A stretch of DNA of 43,952 bases from Anaerolineaceae bacterium (GTDB lineage Bacteria > Chloroflexota > Anaerolineae > Anaerolineales > Villigracilaceae). The translations under genes and the position numbers were made by a program. The stretch is taken from assembly GCA_009772985.1 (NCBI GenBank), contig WOUS01000015.1, positions 1 through 43,952 of the forward strand, written 5' to 3'. Below, piece after piece: positions 24,375 through 31,700 of this stretch (position 1 is its first letter; the number at the start of each line of letters is the position of its first letter). The notes under the pieces are model-generated. The model had not been told where the DNA came from. It saw nothing but the letters and a program-made list of their open reading frames with translations, and made no database searches.

Positions 24375-25403
24375 ATGACCACCGCCTGCGCCATCGTCCC
24401 CTCGCCCGGGCACGTTTTCCCCGGACACGAGGAAGCCCCCTCCCGGTTCCAGTATTTCGGGGACTGGGACGCGAAACCGTACCGCGTGGCATTCCTGGAC
24501 CCGGAGCCTGCCCCGCGCGAAGCCGTGACCGCCGTCCACTCCGAGCGGATGCTGCGCTTCTTCGAGGAAGCCTGCCGCCAGGGCCCCGGCATCACCGACT
24601 ACGCCCCCACCTACGTCACACAGACGACCTACGCGGACGCGTTCCTCGCCGCCGGCGCGACGCTGGCCTGCACGCGCGCGGTGCTGGAGGGCCGGGCGCG
24701 CAACGCCTTTGCCATCGTCCGCCCGCCGGGACACCACGCCGAGCCGGAAGCCGCGATGGGTTTCTGCCTGCTGAACAACGTCGCCATCGCGGCGCGCTTC
24801 GCGCTGGCGAACGGCATCCAGAAACTGCTCATTTTCGACTTCGACGTTCATCACGGCAACGGGACGCAGGCCGTCTTCTGGAACGAGCCGCGCGCCGCGT
24901 TCTTCTCCACCCACCAGGAAAACATCTACCCCTTCCGCACCGGCTTCCTGGACGATGCCCCGCACGCCCGCGGCCGCATCGTCAACCTGCCGCTGCCCGC
25001 CCGCGCCGGGGACCGCGCCTTCGCGCGCATCGCGGACGAGGCCCTGACCCCGCTGGTGGAGCGATTCGCGCCGGAGATGATCCTCGTCTCGGCCGGGTTC
25101 GACAGCCACTGGAGCGATCCGCTGGCCGAACTCGGTCTCTCCTCCGCCGGGTATTTCGCGCTGGCGCAGACACTCGTTACGCTGGCAGACGCGCATTGCG
25201 GCGGGAAACTGGTCTTCACGCTGGAGGGCGGCTACAACCCGAAGTCCGTTGCCTCGGGCGTGGAGGCGGTACTGTGTGCCCTCACCGGCCCCTCGACTTC
25301 GCTCGGGGTAAACGCTTTTGCCGCGCAGGACCCCAGTCCATACGAGGAGCCAGAGATCGAGGATCAGCTGGCGAGGCTGAGGGAGTGGCATGGGTGGAGG
25401 TGA
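24375..25403 (+). CDS. Histone deacetylase-family amidohydrolase
   Basis: A 342-residue arginase/deacetylase-fold enzyme. VRPPGHHAEPEAAMGFCLLN carries the catalytic His120-His121 pair, IFDFDVHHGNGTQ the zinc ligands Asp157 and His159, and VSAGFDSHWSDPLA the third ligand; LEGGYN closes the family signature. Bacterial members remove acetyl groups from polyamines, acetoin-type small molecules or proteins; the substrate here is open. The ATG at 24375 is chosen because the family fold starts here and upstream codons would come from the palindromic element. The -10 box 6 nt away predicts a leaderless message. It is cytosolic. It ends at the boundary of the AT-rich island. Confidence 0.9.
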   Translation: MTTACAIVPSPGHVFPGHEEAPSRFQYFGDWDAKPYRVAFLDPEPAPREAVTAVHSERMLRFFEEACRQGPGITDYAPTYVTQTTYADAFLAAGATLACTRAVLEGRARNAFAIVRPPGHHAEPEAAMGFCLLNNVAIAARFALANGIQKLLIFDFDVHHGNGTQAVFWNEPRAAFFSTHQENIYPFRTGFLDDAPHARGRIVNLPLPARAGDRAFARIADEALTPLVERFAPEMILVSAGFDSHWSDPLAELGLSSAGYFALAQTLVTLADAHCGGKLVFTLEGGYNPKSVASGVEAVLCALTGPSTSLGVNAFAAQDPSPYEEPEIEDQLARLREWHGWR

Positions 25404-25407
25404 GTCG

Positions 25408-25483
25408 TGCTATAATTTTCTCATACCTAATAAAAGACCGTATAAATGCCCAACCGTTTCGGCGTTTATACGGGAGGTTCATG
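25408..25483 (+). promoter_or_regulatory. Promoter and hairpin leader of the AT-rich island
   Basis: TGCTATAAT (25408-25416) is followed by a 13-bp stem, CCGTATAAATGCC with GGCGTTTATACGG (25438-25473), whose right arm runs into GGGAGG and then ATG-AGC-AGT-TAG, a three-codon reading frame. The leader before the membrane-protein gene is about 115 nt. Confidence 0.5.
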
Positions 25484-25540
25484 AGCAGTTAGGCCGTCCG
25501 TTAAACCATGTGTTCGGCGGCTCTCTACATGAAAGTCATT

Positions 25541-26416
25541 ATGGCTAAAACAACAATGAAAAAGAGAGAGAAATCCGACAGGCAAAAGCCTTCTAAACAA
25601 TTAGGGAAGGATGATGTTGCATTAACAGATAACAAAATGCCTAAGAAAGAAATTAAAAACCGAGAGAATATTACAATCCAAGAAAATTCTCGTACCAATA
25701 CATTTATAAAGAAATCTAGATTCTTTTTGGCAGAAAACAAAATATTTTTTGAAACAATAGCCGCTTTTTCACTAACTTTAATGGCTGTTATTATTTCGTG
25801 GGTACAACTTGGAATTGCACAAAAACAAATAGATTTACTGGAATTACAAACTCAAATTGAACGCCAGCAAGCCTCCCCCCAATTTGTTGTGATAGCCAGG
25901 CAATATTGGAACGATGAAAAGACATTCGCGGCAGATGACAAAATTCTTATCTATAACCAAGGCAATATTGCTTACAATATTGATGTCGACACTGCGGTAT
26001 TTTTTAAACTAACCTACATAAGTCAGGCGGAATACAAAGAAGTTCTTGTGCCTATTAATGGATATTACACGATACACCTGCGGACAGGGGATGCGACTGG
26101 ATTGGTAATGACACTAGAAAGTGATTCAAATAATCTTAAGCGTTGGCAAATTCAGGACGAGTTAGGAGAATTAGCAAAAAATAATGGTGTAACAATCAAT
26201 CTTGAAGTACAGAGATATTTAAAACTTACTTACCGAGATACTTTTGATGTTGAACATACGCAATACTATTTTGTTCCTCTAATTTATGGTGGTGATTTGC
26301 TTGAAACCGCTGAGGGAGAAGAAGTTTTCAGTAAGAAATTTGGTATCGGAACCGAAGCGAAATACTATGATTTGTACGAAGTAACAGCGCAAGAACTATT
26401 TAACCTGTTCCCGTAA
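25541..26416 (+). CDS. Single-pass membrane protein of unknown function
   Basis: About 291 residues and clearly AT-richer than flanking genes. A very basic, lysine-rich N-terminus (1-65) precedes one hydrophobic helix (about 70-92, ETIAAFSLTLMAVIISWVQL), then a glutamine-rich heptad segment (93-111), then a beta-rich domain with no motif that I recognise. The basic N-terminus suggests that the tail is cytoplasmic and the C-terminal domain outside, but the reverse is possible. The start is uncertain: in-frame ATGs occur at 25508, 25529, 25541 and 25556, and none has a strong ribosome site. It forms a pair with the HEPN gene downstream. Base composition points to horizontal transfer. Confidence 0.6.
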   Translation: MAKTTMKKREKSDRQKPSKQLGKDDVALTDNKMPKKEIKNRENITIQENSRTNTFIKKSRFFLAENKIFFETIAAFSLTLMAVIISWVQLGIAQKQIDLLELQTQIERQQASPQFVVIARQYWNDEKTFAADDKILIYNQGNIAYNIDVDTAVFFKLTYISQAEYKEVLVPINGYYTIHLRTGDATGLVMTLESDSNNLKRWQIQDELGELAKNNGVTINLEVQRYLKLTYRDTFDVEHTQYYFVPLIYGGDLLETAEGEEVFSKKFGIGTEAKYYDLYEVTAQELFNLFP

Positions 26417-26420
26417 AAAG

Positions 26421-26553
26421 CCGCCAAACAAAGCATCCACTGAACAGTAGGGATTCGCCCCGCTGAATTGGGTTTATACTACGCTCAAGCAGTGTCCCGT
26501 TTCGACGGGGAGTCCAAGTCCCGCCCCGCCACCGTTGAACCAAACCGATAGGC
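26421..26553 (+). repeat. Possible attC-like element between the island genes
   Basis: GC-rich insert in an AT-rich region. It starts GCCGCCAAACAAAGC, has GGGATTCGCCCCGCT and ACTACGCTCAAGC inside, a CCCGT-TTCG-ACGGG hairpin (26496-26509), and ends CCGATAGGC. The layout resembles attC-type cassette ends (RYYYAAC to GTTRRRY), but both cores are imperfect, so this is tentative. Confidence 0.3.
26475..26480 (+). promoter_or_regulatory. Possible -10 box for the HEPN gene
   Basis: TATACT lies about 120 nt before the HEPN ATG inside the GC-rich insert. No clear -35 is visible. Confidence 0.35.
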
Positions 26554-26600
26554 TTCTGCTACTCCCACCCTGCCCACCTTCTAGTACAGGAGCTTGATTC

Positions 26601-27920
26601 ATGAGCAACCGAAAAAAGGCGTCAAAAACGTCATCGGATTCTTTGTCAAAGGCTTTGGAAACAGTCGCAGAGTATATAAAATCCATATCGGCTAACATGG
26701 AGGAGTTCTCGGGGCGCACGAATCCAGCGATCTTCTTTTCAGTAGCAGATGAAGGAACCCTGTTTCTAGATGCAGCGGAGGCCGAGCAATATAGGAAATG
26801 CCTTCAGTTGCTCATTGGAGCAGTTGCAAGTGAACGTATAAGTGCAAAAGCTATCGAACAACTTTATCAAAAAGCCATTCTAGAAAGTATCGATATACAA
26901 GAACGTCGGAGGGACCAGTCCTTCGAGAAACGTTTAGACAAAGCGATTCAGGGTCTGAGATCGGCGATCAGAACCAAGCCATATCCTTTTCAGGTCTGCT
27001 ATCCAGTAGAGGGGCTAGCACCGGACGGATTACCTTTCGTGTTTGGGAATGTGACTTTCCGCGTTCTTACCGCAGAGCAAACGCGTGCCCAAATTCATGG
27101 CTCGGATCCCCAACAGGCATCGACCAAAGAACAGCACGAATCCCTCGACGCAATTCACGAAATGGTACAAGAAGGGCTTGTAGGTAAGCCGGTAGGCATT
27201 CTAACCGTGCTGGCCACTGAGAGCGAGGCGGCAAAGACGTTGGCTCTCAAGGAGTTGCGCTTGACTTTTGATGTTATGAATTTCTTTAGTGATTTGATTC
27301 CGTTCTCGAATGGATACTTCTTCCTTCCAGGAGATCGATTTCGAACAGTAGTAACCACTCTTATAACATCAGGTGAAGACAAGCGAAATTACTCCGTCAG
27401 TCGACAAGTGGTGGGACCTCTTGCACCTTTATCCGCGAAGATGTTGGGTGATGTCGATCAAACACGAAAGGTAGGACTCTCAGCGGCAAGTCAACTGCTG
27501 GTCAAAAGAAAAGGAGACTTTCAAGAGCGGCTATTATCAGCGATTCAGTGGGCAGGTAGAGCAACTACAGAGAACAGGAAAGAACAAGCTTTCTTGTTAT
27601 ACGCGATAGCCCTTGAGAGTCTAGTTCTGGCAGACAACGAAAAGGACGAGCTACTCTATCGCCTCAGAACGAGAGTTGCACATCTTATCGGAGAAGGTGT
27701 TCCATCAAGAAAGCAGTTATCTAAACAAGTTAAGGATTTATACGGCATCAGATCTCAAATCGTCCACAGTGGCAAGTACCAAGTAACCGACGCGGATTTC
27801 GGCCGAATACGATTAGTAGCTAAAAGCTGCATCATTCGTATACTTACAGATCAAACTTTCATCAGCATGGAAAGCACCAAGGATTTCATTAGCTGGTTTG
27901 ATGATCGTATTTTGAACTGA
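26601..27920 (+). CDS. Apea-like HEPN-domain protein
   Basis: A 439-residue soluble protein, AT-rich like its neighbour. The C-terminal third (about 320-430) resembles Apea-like HEPN domains: AFLLYAIALESLVL, then LLYRLRTRVAHLIGEG, and VKDLYGIRSQIVHSGKY with Arg384-x4-His389, the RxxxxH motif of HEPN ribonucleases. The first 300 residues are helical and unassigned, beginning with a serine/lysine-rich tail. HEPN proteins are frequent in toxin-antitoxin, abortive-infection and other defence systems; here that role is inference. AGGAG 8 nt before the ATG fixes the start. It is probably expressed with the membrane-protein gene or from the promoter between them. Confidence 0.7.
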   Translation: MSNRKKASKTSSDSLSKALETVAEYIKSISANMEEFSGRTNPAIFFSVADEGTLFLDAAEAEQYRKCLQLLIGAVASERISAKAIEQLYQKAILESIDIQERRRDQSFEKRLDKAIQGLRSAIRTKPYPFQVCYPVEGLAPDGLPFVFGNVTFRVLTAEQTRAQIHGSDPQQASTKEQHESLDAIHEMVQEGLVGKPVGILTVLATESEAAKTLALKELRLTFDVMNFFSDLIPFSNGYFFLPGDRFRTVVTTLITSGEDKRNYSVSRQVVGPLAPLSAKMLGDVDQTRKVGLSAASQLLVKRKGDFQERLLSAIQWAGRATTENRKEQAFLLYAIALESLVLADNEKDELLYRLRTRVAHLIGEGVPSRKQLSKQVKDLYGIRSQIVHSGKYQVTDADFGRIRLVAKSCIIRILTDQTFISMESTKDFISWFDDRILN

Positions 27921-27963
27921 GCAATGACCCGGCGCAGAAGCCTACCGATTGACCTCCCACACA

Positions 27964-27984
27964 CCCGCGGACCATTTCCGCGGG
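27964..27984. terminator. Hairpin between the HEPN gene and the acetyltransferase
   Basis: CCCGCGG-accattt-CCGCGGG, followed by a weak T-rich tail. It probably ends the island transcript and marks the return to GC-rich sequence. Confidence 0.5.
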
Positions 27985-28001
27985 CGTTCTGCTTAAATCC
28001 A

Positions 28002-28010
28002 TGCTATACT
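28002..28010 (+). promoter_or_regulatory. Extended -10 promoter of the acetyltransferase gene
   Basis: TGCTATACT ends 33 nt before the ATG; AAAGG serves as ribosome site. Confidence 0.6.
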
Positions 28011-28043
28011 TTTTCCAACCCCATCACCCGAAAGGCATCCCTT

Positions 28044-29168
28044 ATGGCTGTCGAGATCAAAGAAATCGCCACGCTGAAAGAATTGAAAGCCTTCGTCCGC
28101 TTCCCGCAGGCGCTCTACCGGGGCAACCCCTACTGGGTTCCCGCGCTCGAATTCGACGAACTCAACACCCTGCGCCGTGACAAGAATCCCGCCTTCGAGC
28201 ACTGCGAGGCGAAATACTGGCTGGCTTATCAAGGCGGGCGCATCGTTGGCCGCGTGGCCGCCATCCTGAACCACAAGCACATCGAAAAATGGAACCAGCG
28301 TTACCTGCGCTTCGGCTGGCTGGATTTCGTTGACGATCCGGCTGTGTCCGAGGCGCTGATGGGCGCGGTCGAGGCCTGGGCGAAAGAGACAGGCATGACC
28401 GCCGTCCACGGGCCGCTGGGGTTCACCGACCTGGACCGGGAGGGGATGCTCGTGGAAGGCTTCGACGAACTCGGCACCCTCGCCACCCTCTACAACCATC
28501 CCTACTACGTGAAGCACATGCAGCGGCTGGGATACGTCAAAGACACCGACTGGGTGGAGTACGAGATGACGGTCCCGGCCGAACCGAACGAGACCATCGC
28601 CCGCATCGCCGACATCGCCCTGCGCCGGAATAAACTCACCCTCCTGGACGTGCGCAACAAGCGGGACCTCCTGCTGTATACCAAAGACCTGTTCGCCCTG
28701 CTCGGCGAGGTGTACGCGCAGTTGTACGGCTTCGTCCCGCTGACCGAGAAACAGGTGGAGGCCTACGTCAAGCAATACTTCGGCTTTGTCACCCCCGACT
28801 TCGTCCCCGCCGTGCTCGACCGGGATGGGAAAATGGTCGCCTTCGGCATCGTCATGCCGTCGCTCTCGCGGGCGCTGCAAAAGTCGAAGGGCCGGCTGTT
28901 CCCGTTCGGGTTCATCCATCTCCTGCGGGCGCTCAAAAAGAACGACCGCGCCGACCTCTACCTGGTGGGCGTCAAGACGGAATACCAGGGCAAGGGCGTC
29001 AACGCCATCCTGATGAACCAGATGCACCGGGTGTTCCTGCGGCTCGGCATCACCAGCGTGGAGACCAACCCGGAACTGGAAACGAACGCCAACGTGCAGG
29101 GGCAGTGGAAATACTACGAGAGGAGACAGCACAAACGCCGGAGATGTTTCATCAAGCATTTGGATTAA
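28044..29168 (+). CDS. GNAT-fold acetyltransferase-like protein (YghO-like)
   Basis: A 374-residue protein. The N-terminal half (KELKAFVRFPQALYRGNPYWVP, then YWLAYQGGRIVGRVAAILN) and the C-terminal half (LYLVGVKTEYQGKGVNAILM, which carries the QGKG acetyl-CoA pyrophosphate loop, then VETNPELETNANVQGQWKYY) match the YghO-like branch of GNAT proteins. The acceptor is unknown. The ATG at 28044 is chosen for its ribosome site and promoter, and because upstream codons lie in a terminator hairpin. It is cytosolic. It is convergent with the kinase-like membrane gene, separated by a triplicated terminator repeat. Confidence 0.78.
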   Translation: MAVEIKEIATLKELKAFVRFPQALYRGNPYWVPALEFDELNTLRRDKNPAFEHCEAKYWLAYQGGRIVGRVAAILNHKHIEKWNQRYLRFGWLDFVDDPAVSEALMGAVEAWAKETGMTAVHGPLGFTDLDREGMLVEGFDELGTLATLYNHPYYVKHMQRLGYVKDTDWVEYEMTVPAEPNETIARIADIALRRNKLTLLDVRNKRDLLLYTKDLFALLGEVYAQLYGFVPLTEKQVEAYVKQYFGFVTPDFVPAVLDRDGKMVAFGIVMPSLSRALQKSKGRLFPFGFIHLLRALKKNDRADLYLVGVKTEYQGKGVNAILMNQMHRVFLRLGITSVETNPELETNANVQGQWKYYERRQHKRRRCFIKHLD

Positions 29169-29177
29169 AACGCCAAC

Positions 29178-29361
29178 GCCCTGCAGAGCAACCCGCAGGG
29201 CGTTTTTGTAGGACGAGATAGTATCTCGTTCTACGGTGCCATGCAGAGCAACCCGCAGGGCGTTTTTGTAGGACGAGATAGTATCTCGTTCTACGGTGCC
29301 ATGCAGAGCAACCCGCAGGGCGTTTTTGTGGGACGAGATAGTATCTCGTCCTACCCGAACA
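29178..29361. repeat. Three tandem 60-bp units of terminator plus palindrome
   Basis: Units begin at 29182, 29242 and 29302. Each holds a GCAGAGCAACCCGCAGGGCG hairpin with TTTTT, then a GTAGGACGAGATA / TATCTCGTTCTAC palindrome. Only the first unit keeps the full GCCCTGC/GCAGGGC stem. The third ends inside the last codons of the minus-strand gene and supplies its TAG stop. Confidence 0.9.
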
Positions 29362-30061
29362 ACAAATGCCCGAGCAGCACCGCTGCCAGCGTGACCGTGA
29401 CGTTGTCCACGTCGCGGATGGGGAGCGACTCGACCAGCGTCGCGGCCAGGGCGATGAGCGTGACCGGGAGCAGGTACCCGGTCAACGGTCCGAACCCGGC
29501 CGCGTTCGCCAGGACGAAGATGCCCAGGATGAGCAGGGTCAGCGTCCAGCCGCCGAGGAACATCCCGGCAGACCCGGCCACGGACTTTTCCCGGCTCCAC
29601 GGCAGTTTCGGCGACTTGATGCCGCGCCCCATGATATCGGCCAGTCCGTCGCCGCCGCACATCAGCATCACGGCGGTCATGCCGATGGGGGAATCCTTCC
29701 AGTAGACCAGCGTCATGACGACGAAGATGATGCCGTAGAACAGCGGGCCTTTCAGGATCTCGCGCCGGTCGCCGGAGCGCGACATGGCCTTGACCGAGGC
29801 CTCGTCCTTCACCACGCCCAGCCCAATCAGCGCGAACTGGATCGTGAACAGCAGCGGCACCAGCGCCGCCAGCCAGCGGGCATACCAGACATCGTCCGGG
29901 AAGAGCAGCCAGCACAGCACGAACAGCGGGCCGGTCAGGATGTGGATGAGTTTGCGGCTCAGGCGGCTCTCGATCCAGCCGCGGTGAGCGGCAAAGTCGA
30001 GCGCGCGGATCTCAACCAGCGCAACGACGAGCGTGATGACCAGGGCGAGGAAGGGATTCAT
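29351..30061 (-). CDS. Phytol/dolichol kinase-like membrane protein
   Basis: A 236-residue protein with about seven hydrophobic helices, of the phosphatidate cytidylyltransferase / polyprenol kinase superfamily. SRKLIHILTGPLF (about 35-47), CGGDGLADIMGR (about 133-144), SREKSVAGSAGMFLGG and the final VESLP...DNVTVTL segment are the conserved polar motifs of phytol and dolichol kinases, which phosphorylate long isoprenoid alcohols using CTP. In a possibly phototroph-related phylum, phytol salvage is conceivable but unproven. AAGGAG lies 7 nt before the ATG. The TAG stop is provided by the GTAGGACGAG palindrome of the adjacent tandem repeat. Confidence 0.8.
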   Translation of the reverse strand: MNPFLALVITLVVALVEIRALDFAAHRGWIESRLSRKLIHILTGPLFVLCWLLFPDDVWYARWLAALVPLLFTIQFALIGLGVVKDEASVKAMSRSGDRREILKGPLFYGIIFVVMTLVYWKDSPIGMTAVMLMCGGDGLADIMGRGIKSPKLPWSREKSVAGSAGMFLGGWTLTLLILGIFVLANAAGFGPLTGYLLPVTLIALAATLVESLPIRDVDNVTVTLAAVLLGHLLFG

Positions 30062-30127
30062 TGGGGTCTCCTTATTGGGAATTGATTGATTCTACACCAG
30101 ACCTCTTGCAAAACTCTCCATCATTTT

Positions 30128-30177
30128 GTAGAGGCGGCTCCCACGCCGCCGAATGACGGGCATGGGAGCCCGTCCCA
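30128..30177. repeat. GGCGGCTCCC / GGGAGCC palindromic element
   Basis: GGCGGCTCCCACGCCGCC and CGGGCATGGGAGCCCG form two adjacent hairpins that can also pair with each other through GGCTCCC/GGGAGCC. It lies in the divergent gap before the sigma factor gene. Confidence 0.7.
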
Positions 30178-30267
30178 CAGAGAGATTCGTTGCGGCGGAA
30201 AGTGCGGTTTCCGAATAAAATAACACCAAACTCCGTTAAAGAGGTTGAAAACAGGAAAGGAACATCA

Positions 30268-30846
30268 GTGCCCGCCAGCCGGAACGCGGAAGCCGAACTC
30301 GCCCTGATCGAACAGGCCCAGAACGGCGACCGCAGCGCCTACGAAGAACTCGTCCGCCGCTACTACACCCGCGTCGTCCACATCGTCCACCGCATGTGCG
30401 GCGACATGACACTGGCGGAAGACGCCGCCCAGGAAGCCTTCCTGCGGGCTTGGGTTCATCTGTCCTCCTTCCACCCCGACTCGTCCCTGCGCAACTGGCT
30501 CTACCGGATCGCCGTCAACGCCGCGCTGGATGTGCTGCGGCGCAAGACCGAAGAACCCGTCGAGGACGAGAAAATGCAGTGGATCCCGGACCAGGCTCCC
30601 GGTCCCGAAGCGGCGCTGATCCAGAAAGAACAGGCCGCCTTCCTCCAGCAGGCGATGAAGTCCCTGCCCGAAGCCTCCCGCAGCGTGCTCGTCCTGAGAG
30701 AATACGGCGAACTGTCCTACGAGGAAATCGCCACGGTGCTCGACATCCCGATGGGCACGGTCATGTCCCGCCTGAACTACGCCCGCAACCGGCTGCGGGA
30801 AACGCTGAAAGCGCAACTTCTCCAAATGGAGCAAGCATATGCATGA
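30268..30846 (+). CDS. ECF RNA polymerase sigma factor
   Basis: A 192-residue group 4 sigma factor. Region 2 is at about 12-80 (GDRSAYEELVRRYYTRV, then DAAQEAFLRAWVHL and NWLYRIAVNAALDVLRR), region 4 at about 125-185 (LPEASRSVLVLREYGELSYEEIATVLDIPMGTVMSRLNYARNRL). The GTG at 30268 is chosen because AAAGGA precedes it and the protein then begins like other SigE-type factors; an upstream ATG at 30190 would add an unconserved tail. It overlaps the anti-sigma gene by 8 bp. Release from that anti-sigma factor should redirect RNA polymerase to envelope-stress-type promoters; the target genes are not visible here. Confidence 0.92.
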   Translation: MPASRNAEAELALIEQAQNGDRSAYEELVRRYYTRVVHIVHRMCGDMTLAEDAAQEAFLRAWVHLSSFHPDSSLRNWLYRIAVNAALDVLRRKTEEPVEDEKMQWIPDQAPGPEAALIQKEQAAFLQQAMKSLPEASRSVLVLREYGELSYEEIATVLDIPMGTVMSRLNYARNRLRETLKAQLLQMEQAYA

Positions 30847-31468
30847 AGACATGCGCCCGCTCTTGAACGCCTACCTGGACAGCGAACTGCACGGACTGCG
30901 CCTGCTGCAAGTGCAGACGCACCTGGCCTCGTGCGCCGCCTGCCGGAACGAACTGAAGGAACTGCGCCGCGTCTCGGACCTGTTGCGGGCCGCGCCGCTT
31001 CCGCAGGCCCGCCCGGTGGAGCGATTCGTCGCCAACCTGACCTTGAACCTGCCGCGCCGGACCCTGCGCGACCGTCCGCCGAAGCCGGGCTCCCTGCTCT
31101 GGTGGGCGGTCCCGGCGGCGCTGCTCGGCGCCTGGTTCTTCATCCGCACCACGTTCGCCATTGTGGACGCCGTCTCGGTGGCCGGCGCGACCGGCCTGCT
31201 CGGGCAGGCGAATTCCTGGCTGAACAGCGGAGGGCAGCAATCGGTCTGGTTCATCGCGGTGAACTGGCTGGGCGGCGGACAGGCCTCCGGCGCGGGCGAG
31301 TCCACGCTCGGCCTGCTGAACACGGTCAACGTTTACGGCGGGAACCTCTTCAACGGGTTCCTCTGGCAGGCGGCCATCGTGATGCTTTACTGGGGCTGGC
31401 TGGCAGCCTGGTGGCTGAGGCGCCGCCCGCGGCCCATGAAACTGACGGCGCGCCCGGCGCGCTCGTAA
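30839..31468 (+). CDS. Membrane-bound zinc-binding anti-sigma factor
   Basis: A 209-residue protein with an N-terminal ZAS-type zinc finger: HLASCAACRNEL gives H-x3-C-x2-C at about 28-35, preceded by LNAYLDSEL. A proline/arginine linker follows, then two hydrophobic helices (about 80-105 and 178-200). The N-terminal finger should hold the sigma factor at the inner face of the membrane and release it on a signal, probably by oxidation or proteolysis; this is family knowledge. The 8-bp overlap with the sigma gene is the usual arrangement. A TGTCrTTGCGAG element follows, and then a membrane-protein gene. Confidence 0.88.
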   Translation: MHEDMRPLLNAYLDSELHGLRLLQVQTHLASCAACRNELKELRRVSDLLRAAPLPQARPVERFVANLTLNLPRRTLRDRPPKPGSLLWWAVPAALLGAWFFIRTTFAIVDAVSVAGATGLLGQANSWLNSGGQQSVWFIAVNWLGGGQASGAGESTLGLLNTVNVYGGNLFNGFLWQAAIVMLYWGWLAAWWLRRRPRPMKLTARPARS

Positions 31469-31534
31469 TCTGTACTCACTCTGGCCGGTTGGCCGGAAAG
31501 AAATCGTACTGTTGCACTCATAAAAACTTAAAGT

Positions 31535-31647
31535 GTGTCGTTGCGAGGAGGTCTGAGCGGAGCGTAGCGAAGCCGAAGACCGACGAAGCAATCCCCTCGC
31601 GAAACAGGAGACTGCTTCGGCGGAAGAACACCGCCTCGCAGCGACAC
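31535..31647. repeat. TGTCrTTGCGAG palindromic element, copy 2
   Basis: Ends GTGTCGTTGCGAGG and CCTCGCAGCGACAC; internal GACGAAGCAATCCCC and GACTGCTTCGG. It sits between the anti-sigma gene and the next membrane-protein gene, probably inside the transcript. Confidence 0.85.
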
Positions 31648-31700
31648 ATCAGAGGTTGTTTGCAACACAACAGATAAAACATAGAAAAGGAGATGAAACC

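Noticed and set aside
25448..25494. A complete attC site between GCCCAAC and GTTAGGC
   Set aside because: The interior is not self-complementary and the inner core pair is missing; the GCCCAAC belongs to the 25438-25473 hairpin.
29178..29361. Possible CRISPR array in the tandem units
   Set aside because: There are no spacers: the units are contiguous 60-bp copies including the terminator and palindrome.
27993..29915. A 640-codon minus-strand frame across the acetyltransferase
   Set aside because: It crosses the 60-bp tandem repeat as repeated peptide (ALRVALHGTVERDTISSYKN) and is antisense to a gene with promoter and ribosome site.
30190..30267. Sigma factor start at ATG 30190
   Set aside because: It would add 26 unconserved residues without a ribosome site; GTG 30268 has AAAGGA and the usual family start.
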